Shown: positions 1-6,630 of the stretch, one piece after another
How the letters are laid out: the number at the start of each line of letters is the position of its first letter
How positions within the stretch are numbered: the first letter of the stretch is position 1
NCBI GenBank assembly: GCA_964448045.1
Contig: CAYUVF010000071.1
Location: forward strand, 1-16,859
Direction: 5' to 3'
Length of the DNA stretch: 16,859 nt
Source of the DNA: CAYUVF01 sp964448045
GTDB lineage: Bacteria; Bacteroidota; Rhodothermia; Rhodothermales; Salinibacteraceae
The notes under the pieces: generated by a model
Seen by the model: the letters and a program-made list of their open reading frames with translations, nothing else
Told to the model about the DNA's origin: nothing
The model's database searches: none
Made by a program: the position numbers and the translations under genes

Positions 1-89
1 TAGATTTTGGCGTTGTTGGCCGTTAGATGCATATGTGCGTAGAGCGTTAAACGTGCAACGTTGATCGTGGAACGGGACTGGGTACGATG
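1..89. other. Non-coding left edge, downstream of the NusG-like gene
   Basis: No convincing coding sequence is visible here. It lies just after the stop of the leftward NusG-like gene and probably contains the spacer before the next polysaccharide gene, outside the window. A small perfect inverted repeat, AACGT-GCA-ACGTT, sits at 50-62, within a stretch rich in CGTT words. I see no poly-T tract that would make it a terminator. Confidence 0.4.
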
Positions 90-608
90 CTACGTCGTTG
101 GCGCCTCCACCTGCACCCAGTCGGCCGGGACCTGCACCTTTACGGCCTGGCGAATGGCTTCGACGCGCACGAGGACGTAGGTCTGCCCGCGGTGCTCGAG
201 CACCTCACCGGAGAGCCCTTGCAGGGGCCCCTCCGTTACGGTGACCTCTTCTCCAATCGGCGGGCGCAGGTCCACCACCGCCAGCCGGTCGGGCGCCTGC
301 TGGGTCCGCTTGAGCTGGTCGATCTCTTCGCTTCGCAGGCGCGCCGGCTCGCCCCGGAAACTCACGCACCGGACGATGCCCGGCGTCCGCAGCACGCACA
401 GGCGATCCTTTTCATCGACACGGGCGAAGATGTAATTTCGGAAGAGCGGCTCGATCACCTTTTTTTTGCGATCGGACCACTGGCGCATCACGGCCCGCTT
501 GGGGAGCAGCACGTCGACCTGACGACGCTCCAGGCGCTCCTCACACTTTTTCTCGGCCCGGGCGCGGGTGTAGAACACGCGCCACACCGGATCAGATGCC
601 GAATCCAT
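90..608 (-). CDS. NusG-family transcription antiterminator (UpxY/RfaH-like)
   Basis: A 172-residue specialised NusG paralogue, expected to bind RNA polymerase and keep it elongating through a long polysaccharide operon. The N-terminal NGN domain spans about residues 7-105, opening with W-R-V-F-Y-T-R-A-R-A-E-K-K and containing P-L-F-R-N-Y-I-F-A-R, the usual NusG-type core strand. A KOW motif follows at about 118-150 (V-T-V-T-E-G-P-L-Q-G-L-S-G-E-V). ATG at 608 is the natural start because the NGN domain begins within ten residues; no clear Shine-Dalgarno sequence precedes it. It lies 370 bases downstream of the SLBB export gene and on the same strand, as expected for UpxY/RfaH-type factors that serve capsule loci rather than for the housekeeping NusG, which normally sits next to secE and ribosomal protein genes. 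Family assignment is confident; the regulated operon is inferred from context. Confidence 0.9.
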   Translation of the reverse strand: MDSASDPVWRVFYTRARAEKKCEERLERRQVDVLLPKRAVMRQWSDRKKKVIEPLFRNYIFARVDEKDRLCVLRTPGIVRCVSFRGEPARLRSEEIDQLKRTQQAPDRLAVVDLRPPIGEEVTVTEGPLQGLSGEVLEHRGQTYVLVRVEAIRQAVKVQVPADWVQVEAPTT

Positions 609-726
609 CGTCTATCGAGTCGTTTGATCAGTACGTCGGTTGCGTGAAGCCGATGCGCAGGTGGTTCGCCCCACTGCTGCGGTTCCACCCCGCGCAGATA
701 CGGCTCCGCCACGTCAGTCCCACTAT

Positions 727-745
727 TCTGTCGAAAAACGACAGA
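727..745 (-). repeat. Perfect hairpin in the leader of the NusG-like gene
   Basis: On the minus strand this reads TCTGTCG-TTTTT-CGACAGA, a perfect 7-bp stem with a five-T loop, about 120 bases upstream of the NusG-like start. No run of T follows the stem, so it is not a standard intrinsic terminator. It could be a pause or antitermination hairpin, or a protein-binding site. Confidence 0.6.
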
Positions 746-850
746 CGGGGACATCGCTGGACGATTCGTATTTGTTACACGACGAGCGCGGAGTGCCGGC
801 CCAAGGTATGGGGCCGTACGCCTCGGTGCTCGTCCCCAGCGCTCGTGAGA

Positions 851-872
851 GTACGTCCACTATGAGACGTAC
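851..872. repeat. Inverted repeat GTACGT-N10-ACGTAC
   Basis: Two perfect 6-base half-sites separated by ten bases (half-site centre spacing 16). This geometry suits a dimeric transcription factor as well as an RNA hairpin. It lies between the SLBB gene and the NusG-like gene. Function is unknown. Confidence 0.45.
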
Positions 873-978
873 CGCTCGCCTTTCGGCCAAGCGTAGCGTC
901 ATCTTTTGGAGCAATAGATTTGCCCCTGGCTGTACTCCCGCAGGATGCCCTTGGAGGGCGCTACACCAGATAGTTTGC

Positions 979-1575
979 TCATAGGACGCGCGTGAGTCGC
1001 TCAACCAGGAGAATTACCGTGCTCAAGCTGGTCAGAATCTGCAGCCCATCACGCCACCCGAACCGATTTCGGGTTTGAACCTCTACGCGGATCAGGTCGC
1101 CATCCCGCAGTTCGGGATACTGGTTAGGATTCATCTGAAGAATCTCCTGGAGCTGCTCCTCAAACACCAAAACGCGGTTGCCCCCCTCCTGGTGATAGTG
1201 GCGTATCGTAATGCGCTGCTTCGTCCTCGGCTGCACGGGCTGCGGGGCCAATGCCGACAGGGCGAGGAGTTCGTCAAATCGAGTACCTTGCCCGATTTCA
1301 TAGATCCCAGAGGCCCCCTGTCCGCCGAGCATATATACCCGGATGGTAGCCTCGCCCTGCTCCGCAAACACGCGATAGGGGACGCCCTCTGCGGTGATGC
1401 GTTGCGTCCGCCCAACCTGTTGTCCCGCAGCCGTCTGAACGACGGGGAGCACTCCGATCAGGAGAAAAAGGGCAAAGGACGGCGAGGCGAACCACCGCGT
1501 GTGGAGGCGTATCAATGGTTTACTGATCACAGCGAAAGGGTCAATGATAAAAGCCAATAAAGAGATAAGCGTCAA
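979..1575 (-). CDS. Short SLBB-domain polysaccharide export protein (Wza-like)
   Basis: A predicted exported protein of up to 198 residues. From residue 16 it has a good signal peptide: K/R-rich start, hydrophobic core F-A-L-F-L-L-I-G-V-L-P-V-V, and a T-A-A-G-Q-Q cleavage region. An SLBB domain follows (T-I-R-V-Y-M-L-G-G-Q-G-A-S-G-I-Y-E-I-G-Q-G-T). The C-terminal hydrophobic helix is L-Q-I-L-T-S-L-S-T-V-I-L-L-V-E-R-L. Wza is about twice as long and a lipoprotein; here no Poly_export domain and no lipobox cysteine are visible. The listed start is a TTG whose bases overlap the TGA of the upstream Wzc gene (TTGA), which suggests translational coupling. GTG at 1530 gives a more typical signal peptide and is a real alternative. 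Role inferred: the outer-envelope partner of the adjacent Wzc-like protein in polysaccharide export. Confidence 0.82.
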   Translation of the reverse strand: MTLISLLAFIIDPFAVISKPLIRLHTRWFASPSFALFLLIGVLPVVQTAAGQQVGRTQRITAEGVPYRVFAEQGEATIRVYMLGGQGASGIYEIGQGTRFDELLALSALAPQPVQPRTKQRITIRHYHQEGGNRVLVFEEQLQEILQMNPNQYPELRDGDLIRVEVQTRNRFGWRDGLQILTSLSTVILLVERLTRVL

Positions 1576-3941
1576 CCGTTTCCGTATCCAGTATAGTGCC
1601 CATATTTCGAGTAATCTCGATACCGGTACTTGTAATCATACGCCATAGACACGTCGAAGCCGTTAAGCACGATTCCGAGGATGCGAGCCCCGACGCGCTC
1701 CAATCCCTGCAGCGCGCGGTTGAGCTCTTCTTCCTTGGCCTCGCCGGCCCGGGACACCAGAATCACCGAGTTGCAGCGCGAGGCCACGAGCTTGGCATCC
1801 GTCACCGCGAGGGTCGGCGGCGTGTCGATGATCACGACATCGAACTGCGTTTTAACCGCACGCAGAAGGTCCTTCATGCGCCCCGATCCGATGAGTTCAG
1901 ACGCATTGGTGGCGGCCGTCCTCCCAGCCGTGATCACGAAGAGGTTGTCGATATGTGTTTCCATGTTGCGGGGATCAAACTCGTTATCCCCTTCCAAGAT
2001 TTGTGTCAGCCCTGGCTTGAGCGGAAGCCCCAACATCCGATGCACCTGAGGGCGGCGCATGTCCGCATCGATGAGCAGCGTCCGCGCGCCGCTTCCGGCA
2101 AACGATACCGCCAGATTACAGGCGGTCGTCGATTTCCCTTCCCCCACGCCGGCGCTCGTAATCACGACCATACGCGCCGTACCATTGGGTAATCCCAGCT
2201 GAATGTTCGTCCGCAACTCACGATACGCCTCGGACATCGACGACACCGGATTATGTAATGCCACCAGGCTCGTCGATACGTCGTGCCCATCTTCTTCAAC
2301 ATACTCTTTCCCTCCATGCGCCGACTTGATCAGCGGTGTCATATTGGGAATGAGTACCGTACAGTAGCCCAGCTCCTCTACCTGTTCGGGACGGTACAGG
2401 CGGTTATCCAGCGTATACCGCAGGTAGGCTAGCCCCACCCCCACGAAGAGACCGAAGAAGGCCCCAAGCATCAGATTGCGAAACGGCTGTGGGTAGACGG
2501 GCACCGACGGCACCGACGCCTGTGAAATCAGGCTGGCGTAGCCGAGTTCACCCTCCTCCTTCAACCGAATCTGCTGCAGTTGCTGGAGAATAAATTCATA
2601 CATCTGCTCGGCTCGATTCCGCTCGCGCTGCAACCGCGCGTACTGGAGCGATTCGCCCGGGATCTCCTGAAGCCGCCCTTGATAGTTCTGCACCAGCGAA
2701 TCGAGCGCGTCCCGCTCGGTTTCAAGCTGCATGATGGCGACCCGCTCATTCGCAATTTGATTCCGCAGATTAACGGCCACCGAGAGCCCATCGGACTGCG
2801 TCGAATCAGCGCTGCCTGCAGCTACCGACTCGCTCACGTACTGTTCAGCCAGCGACTCGATCCGACGCTGAAGCTGCCGGATATCAGCATTGATCGACTC
2901 CAACTGGGGCTGACTGTTGGGCTCCCATTCCGGATTGCGGATCAGCGCTTGCTGTTTGGTGGCTTTCAGCTTACCCAACTCTTCCTGAAGCCGCCGAAGA
3001 TCCTGCTCCGTGGTCGAAGCGGCTCGCTTGGCCAAGTTGGGCTGCAACTCGTCGAGACGCTTCTGTAGCGCGTCCAGGGCGGCACGGCGCTTCTGAAGTT
3101 CGACACTAATCTGATCCACACGAGTTTCCATCTCGGTCACCTGCGAGGCCAACTGAGATCCTTTCGCGTCAATCGACACGGTGCCCTGCGTTTCCAGATA
3201 GGATTGAATCTGCCCTTCGATCCGGCGCAGATCTGCTTCTCGTTTACTCAGCTGCTGCTCTAAGAATTCGCGCGAGGCAACCATGCTGGCCCGACTGCTA
3301 CTCCGCGACATCTCGACATATTCCGTCGCATAGAGATTAGCCAGGAGCGCAGCCTGAACCGGCCGGGAGCTTTGCGAGGAAAACTGGAGCACCCGATCCT
3401 CACGGGCTGAAAACCCGACCGACGCCCGGATACGTCCGGCGAGCTGCGCCTTCGATACTGTCTGCCCCTCGCTCGTCGAAAAGATCGGCCACGCGGCCGA
3501 CACCTCACCGGCCTCCCGGAGTTCCATCAGCGAATCCGCGACGTTGAAGGGAAGCTCTCGCGAGTACCGGAGAAGCGTCAGTTCGTTTGACACCGAGCGC
3601 CCCCACTGCCCGGCCATCCCGCCACTTGCGTAGGCCAGCGCCGGCGAACTCGCCGAACCGCTCCGGTCGCTGCCATTGTTATTGGTCAGCATCACCATAC
3701 TGGACGCCTGGTAACTCGGCGTGCGCGTGTAGGTGTACCCGGCTGTTGCCCCCACCACCAGCACAAAGGTGACGAGGATAATCCATTTCCCCTTGTACAG
3801 GACATCGATCAGCCGCTCCAGCTGTTCTTTACCACTCGGCGCCTGAGAAGCCCCCCCATACATTCCGTCCGATTGCTCGGAATATACGATTTCCTTTTGG
3901 TACGGCTGAAGTTGACTCACGGCAGTACGAAAACCTACCAT
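1572..3941 (-). CDS. Wzc-type polysaccharide co-polymerase with bacterial tyrosine kinase domain
   Basis: An inner-membrane protein that sets polysaccharide chain length and export and autophosphorylates on tyrosine. Numbering is from ATG 3941 (789 residues). A Wzz-type N-terminal region has a first membrane helix at about 53-71. A long periplasmic coiled-coil part spans about 227-462. A Pro-rich segment (P-S-V-P-V-Y-P-Q-P) precedes the second helix at about 489-507. The cytoplasmic BY-kinase follows: E-x2-R-x2-R oligomerisation motif at 571-577, Walker A G-V-G-E-G-K-S-T at 598-605, Walker A' L-L-I-D-A-D-M-R-R-P near 622-631, Walker B V-V-I-I-D-T-P-P with Asp706. A tail with eight tyrosines lies in the last 22 residues. 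All kinase motifs are intact and kinase and membrane part are fused, as in Gram-negative Wzc. The open frame extends to a GTG at 3995, but ATG 3941 or 3863 start closer to the conserved region. The stop overlaps the SLBB gene. Confidence 0.95.
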   Translation of the reverse strand: MVGFRTAVSQLQPYQKEIVYSEQSDGMYGGASQAPSGKEQLERLIDVLYKGKWIILVTFVLVVGATAGYTYTRTPSYQASSMVMLTNNNGSDRSGSASSPALAYASGGMAGQWGRSVSNELTLLRYSRELPFNVADSLMELREAGEVSAAWPIFSTSEGQTVSKAQLAGRIRASVGFSAREDRVLQFSSQSSRPVQAALLANLYATEYVEMSRSSSRASMVASREFLEQQLSKREADLRRIEGQIQSYLETQGTVSIDAKGSQLASQVTEMETRVDQISVELQKRRAALDALQKRLDELQPNLAKRAASTTEQDLRRLQEELGKLKATKQQALIRNPEWEPNSQPQLESINADIRQLQRRIESLAEQYVSESVAAGSADSTQSDGLSVAVNLRNQIANERVAIMQLETERDALDSLVQNYQGRLQEIPGESLQYARLQRERNRAEQMYEFILQQLQQIRLKEEGELGYASLISQASVPSVPVYPQPFRNLMLGAFFGLFVGVGLAYLRYTLDNRLYRPEQVEELGYCTVLIPNMTPLIKSAHGGKEYVEEDGHDVSTSLVALHNPVSSMSEAYRELRTNIQLGLPNGTARMVVITSAGVGEGKSTTACNLAVSFAGSGARTLLIDADMRRPQVHRMLGLPLKPGLTQILEGDNEFDPRNMETHIDNLFVITAGRTAATNASELIGSGRMKDLLRAVKTQFDVVIIDTPPTLAVTDAKLVASRCNSVILVSRAGEAKEEELNRALQGLERVGARILGIVLNGFDVSMAYDYKYRYRDYSKYGHYTGYGNG

Positions 3942-4242
3942 TTTAGAAGGATGCGACCGGGCGATCTTAACGCAGAAGGAGCGACTCTGCTCCACAGGTT
4001 CAATGCGCCAAAGTCAGGGTTGGATGGGGGACTTTTGGATCATATCATCATTTCCTGAGCGGGGCCTGACTCATTCCTGCGTATACCGATGCGTGAAATC
4101 GCTCACTCTAAGCTATCGACCAACCGGCTCTTTCCTTAAACCGATGAGACAAAGAATGAGCCACGCGGGCCCTAAACACATGTTCGATAGGACAATGTTA
4201 CAAGATTGAGATATGCCGTCCTGTTCCACTACTTGTTGCCCC
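3942..4242. other. Intergenic region upstream of the Wzc-like gene
   Basis: About 300 bases between the response regulator stop and the Wzc-like start, both leftward. It must hold the promoter of the polysaccharide operon unless transcription runs through from the regulator gene, but I found no convincing -35/-10 pair by eye. An inverted repeat (GGAGC-N6-GCTCC) lies at 3978-3993, in the 5' leader if translation begins at 3941. No terminator with a T-tract is visible after the regulator gene. The local GC content drops sharply here. Confidence 0.45.
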
Positions 4243-5001
4243 TCACGCCTCCGACTCGTCGGGCTTGGACCCCGCCGGCACGCCCTCCCGCCCGTAGGCC
4301 CACTGCACGGCGTACTGTAGGAGCTCGGCGACCGTTTCGAAGCCGAGCTTCTCTTTTGCGCGGCGGCGGTACGTCTCGATCGTCTTGCGGCTCAGGTCGA
4401 GCTTGTCGGCGATCTCGCGCATGCTGGTGCCCTCACCGAGCATCCGAAAAACCGCCATCTCGCGGTCGGTGAGCTCCTCGGTCGTTGAGCTGAGCGAGTA
4501 GTCCTCCTGGCGAATGGCTTTGCTCAAGATGCGCGAGGCCATCGCGGCGCTGAGGTAGACATCGCCCTTGTAGACGCTCTGGATCGCCTCGGCGACCTTC
4601 CGGGTCGGCTCGGTCTTCATCAAATAGCCCGAGGCGCCCGCCCGAATCGCCCGCTCGGCGTAGACGCCCTCGTCGTACATCGAGAAGACGAGCACCTTCA
4701 CGTCGGGAAATGCTTCCCGGATCTCTCCCACGAGGTCGAGCCCGTGGGCGTCCTGCAACGACACGTCGACGATCGCGACGTCGGCGGCGCGGCGCTCGAG
4801 GATCTGCATCGCTTTGTCGGCCGAGGCCGCCTCACCGATGAGACGCATACCGATCCGGTTGTCGATCGTCGCGGCCATGGCCTCGCGGATCGCCGGATGG
4901 TCGTCGACGACCATCACCTTGATCGTCGCGGCCGAGGCCGATGAAGCGAGCGATGACGGCGAGCGAGCAGACGAGTCGGACGAGGTTGGGTTGGCAGGCA
5001 T
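4243..5001 (-). CDS. NarL/FixJ-family response regulator (copy 1)
   Basis: A 252-residue DNA-binding response regulator. After a Ser/Ala-rich 26-residue leader comes a complete receiver domain: acidic pair Asp33-Asp34, phospho-acceptor Asp79 (V-A-I-V-D-V-S-L), Ser107 (V-F-S-M-Y-D) and Lys129 (Y-L-M-K). A LuxR-type helix-turn-helix follows at about 175-235, with E-L-T-D-R-E at its start and recognition helix L-S-R-K-T-I-E-T-Y-R-R-R. The likely signal donor is the HisKA_3 kinase ending at 6631, since that kinase type normally pairs with NarL regulators. It is a close paralogue of the regulator at 5487-6236. ATG 5001 is the only start that preserves the first receiver strand; later ATG or GTG codons fall inside it. 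It is the gene directly upstream of the Wzc-like gene, so control of the polysaccharide operon is possible but unproven. Confidence 0.95.
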   Translation of the reverse strand: MPANPTSSDSSARSPSSLASSASAATIKVMVVDDHPAIREAMAATIDNRIGMRLIGEAASADKAMQILERRAADVAIVDVSLQDAHGLDLVGEIREAFPDVKVLVFSMYDEGVYAERAIRAGASGYLMKTEPTRKVAEAIQSVYKGDVYLSAAMASRILSKAIRQEDYSLSSTTEELTDREMAVFRMLGEGTSMREIADKLDLSRKTIETYRRRAKEKLGFETVAELLQYAVQWAYGREGVPAGSKPDESEA

Positions 5002-5486
5002 GGGCAGGTTGGTTTAGTCTCGGCCTGACGCGCGCGGGCACATCCTGCGCGGGCATGGGCATGTCCTGCAGGCAGGATCCCTCGCAGGGGCCGGGCCGGG
5101 CCGAACGTCCAATACGGTGGGGTGAGCAGCAACCGGTCGAACTGATGAACGAAGTAGCGATGCCCCGGCACGTGCGGCCCCGGGAGTGCGCTACGACCTG
5201 CACCTCCTGCCGCGGTTCGGGCGCGGCCGCAGGGGTTGCGCGAGGGCCTCACATACAAGGGCACCGCAGCGCGGTAACGCCACGGTGCCCTCTAACATAC
5301 AAGCCGACTCGACGGGCGCGTGTCCGGTTCGACCAATGGTGGGATGTAGATTCGGCGCATGCCGGGTTGCCTTTTGTACACCGGCCCTCCGCCAATCGCT
5401 ATCTCCCCCGCGGCCCCGGTGCCCCGCTCGTCCTGTTTTCAGCCCACGTCTGGATCAACCCACGTCTGGCTCAGCCCACGTAAGGC
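5002..5486. other. 485-base intergenic region between the two response regulators
   Basis: No credible gene; long open frames here are GC-bias artefacts without domain features. It holds a 12-base direct repeat flanking an inverted repeat (5248-5303) and most of a three-copy 16-base tandem repeat (5443-5490). It must also carry whatever promoter drives regulator copy 1. No clear TTG-N17-TAnnnT promoter was found upstream of 5001. Confidence 0.5.
5248..5303 (-). repeat. 12-base direct repeats flanking an inverted repeat
   Basis: On the plus strand CTCACATACAAG (5248-5259) and CTAACATACAAG (5292-5303) match at 11 of 12 bases with a 44-base period, about four helical turns. Between them lies an inverted repeat, GGGCACCG (5259-5266) and CGGTGCCC (5283-5290), an 8-bp stem with a 16-base loop. 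On the minus strand no T-tract follows the stem, so this does not look like an intrinsic terminator. A regulator-binding region, or a small structured RNA in the leader of response regulator copy 1, fits better. Confidence 0.6.
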
Positions 5487-5490
5487 TCAA
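5443..5490. repeat. Three tandem 16-base repeats at the end of response regulator copy 2
   Basis: Units at 5443-5458 (CCCACGTCTGGATCAA), 5459-5474 (CCCACGTCTGGCTCAG) and 5475-5490 (CCCACGTAAGGCTCAA) are exactly phased with no spacer. The third unit includes the regulator's TGA stop (5487-5489). Each unit begins CCCACGT. It may be a slippage duplication of the stop-codon region or a reiterated protein-binding site. Confidence 0.8.
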
Positions 5491-6236
5491 CCCTCTTCCT
5501 GCTCGGCCGGCGGCTGGGGCGTGCGGACGTCGCTGTCTCGCCCGTGCGTGCCCTGGCCGTAGTTCCACTGCACGGCAAACTGGAGCAGCTCGGACACCGT
5601 GTCGAAGCCGAGCTTCTCTTTCGCGCGGCGGCGGTACGTTTCGATCGTCTTGCGGCTCAGGTTCAGGCGGTTCTCGATGTCTTCGATGCTGTAGCCCTCG
5701 CCCAGCATCTGGAAGACAGCCATCTCGCGGTCGGTAAGCTCGTCGATCGCGAAGTTGGGCTCGGAGGTGCGGCCCATCGCGACCTTGTTGAGGATCTGCG
5801 ACGCCATCGAGCGGCTGAGGTACACCTCGCCGCGCATGACCCCGCGGATGGCCTCGATGAGCTGCTTCGTCGGCTCGCTCTTCATCAGATAGCCCGACGC
5901 GCCCGCGCGGATCGCCCGCTCGGCGTAGACGTTCTCATCGTACATCGAGAAGACGATCATCTTGACGTTGTCGTGCTGGGCGCGGACGTTCTGGACGAGG
6001 TCCAGCCCGTGGGCATCTTCGAGCGAGATGTCGACAATGGCCACATCGGGGTCGCTCTTTTCGACCATCCGAAAGGCGCCGTCGGCGGAGCTGGCCTCGC
6101 CGACCACCTCCATATCCATCGTGCCGTTAATCGTATCGGCGATGGCCTCCCGAATCGCGGGATGGTCGTCGACCAGAAGAACCCGGATGTGATCGCTCGC
6201 TCGGTTGTTGGACATATTCGTATCAGAGTTGCTCAT
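5487..6236 (-). CDS. NarL/FixJ-family response regulator (copy 2)
   Basis: A 249-residue response regulator. Receiver residues are Asp23-Asp24, phospho-acceptor Asp69 (V-A-I-V-D-I-S-L), Ser97 and Lys119. The LuxR-type helix-turn-helix spans about 165-225. It shares most receiver blocks with copy 1, including D-D-H-P-A-I-R-E-A and V-Y-A-E-R-A-I-R-A-G-A-S-G-Y-L-M-K. Its recognition helix is the same 19 residues, LSRKTIETYRRRAKEKLGF. The first turn of the DNA-binding domain differs (S-I-E-D-I-E-N-R-L-N-L versus S-M-R-E-I-A-D-K-L-D-L). An acidic/Pro-rich tail (P-Q-P-P-A-E-Q-E-E-G) ends in the tandem repeat. ATG 6236 is used; ATG 6215 is an in-frame alternative. It lies 394 bases downstream of the HisKA_3 kinase gene on the same strand, so that kinase is the obvious partner. 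Confidence 0.95.
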   Translation of the reverse strand: MSNSDTNMSNNRASDHIRVLLVDDHPAIREAIADTINGTMDMEVVGEASSADGAFRMVEKSDPDVAIVDISLEDAHGLDLVQNVRAQHDNVKMIVFSMYDENVYAERAIRAGASGYLMKSEPTKQLIEAIRGVMRGEVYLSRSMASQILNKVAMGRTSEPNFAIDELTDREMAVFQMLGEGYSIEDIENRLNLSRKTIETYRRRAKEKLGFDTVSELLQFAVQWNYGQGTHGRDSDVRTPQPPAEQEEG

Positions 6237-6630
6237 AAACGCGAAATTCGTGTCGATGCTGTCGAAAGGAGTCGCGGGCCGACCCCGACGGGCACCCCGG
6301 TCGGTTGGATTCGCATGTCAGCCCAGATTCGCACGTCCGTCGGGGACGCCGCGGGGGGCGGGCCGCCGGATGCATCGGGAGGCGCCCGTGCAGGCGCCGT
6401 CCACCCCGTTTATCGGCAGCCGCCCCTGGTATCTTTAACGCCCCATGGAGTACCCGGCACGCCGGCGCCGGGCCGAGGCCTCATCCGGTTCCTGTACGAT
6501 ATGCGTGTTTATCTCTTTATAAAGTAGTCTTTGGCGCACCAACGATCAACCTCACACCTACATCCATGGGGTCCGTTCCGGGTTCCGGCCGCGCCGGCGC
6601 CGTGTCGACCCGGGCATTGCCGCAGCCGCC
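6237..6630. other. 394-base intergenic region / long leader of response regulator copy 2
   Basis: No gene is supported. The distinctive feature is an AT-rich island at about 6500-6530 in an otherwise very GC-rich stretch, containing the palindrome CTTTATAAAG (6515-6524) and a promoter-like pair on the minus strand. If that promoter is used, the regulator has an untranslated leader of nearly 280 bases. Confidence 0.5.
6521..6549 (-). promoter_or_regulatory. Candidate sigma-70-type promoter for response regulator copy 2
   Basis: On the minus strand TTGATC (6549-6544), a 17-base spacer and TACTTT (6526-6521). The -10 sequence equals the one proposed for the glutamate dehydrogenase gene in this window. 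It overlaps the palindrome CTTTATAAAG, which could be an operator or just the AT-rich melting region. Confidence 0.45.

Larger units (their letters stand above)
609..978. other. 370-base non-coding gap inside the polysaccharide locus
   Basis: The gap separates the SLBB gene from the NusG-like gene, both leftward. Short open frames on either strand look random in composition and match no family I know. The gap holds two clean inverted repeats (727-745 and 851-872), so it is a candidate leader or regulatory region for the NusG-like gene. I searched by eye for an ops/JUMPstart-like element on the minus strand and did not find one. Confidence 0.5.

Noticed and set aside
723..1004. 93-codon minus-strand frame in the gap after the SLBB gene
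   Set aside because: It overlaps the end of the SLBB gene, has no conserved motif, and contains the 727-745 hairpin; more likely leader sequence.
4941..5483. Possible small gene in the gap between the two regulators
   Set aside because: The frame crosses the repeats and the start of regulator copy 1, is rich in R, G, P and C, and shows no family feature.
5544..6527. 327-codon plus-strand open frame opposite response regulator copy 2
   Set aside because: Complement of a clear NarL-type regulator; composition biased and without domains.
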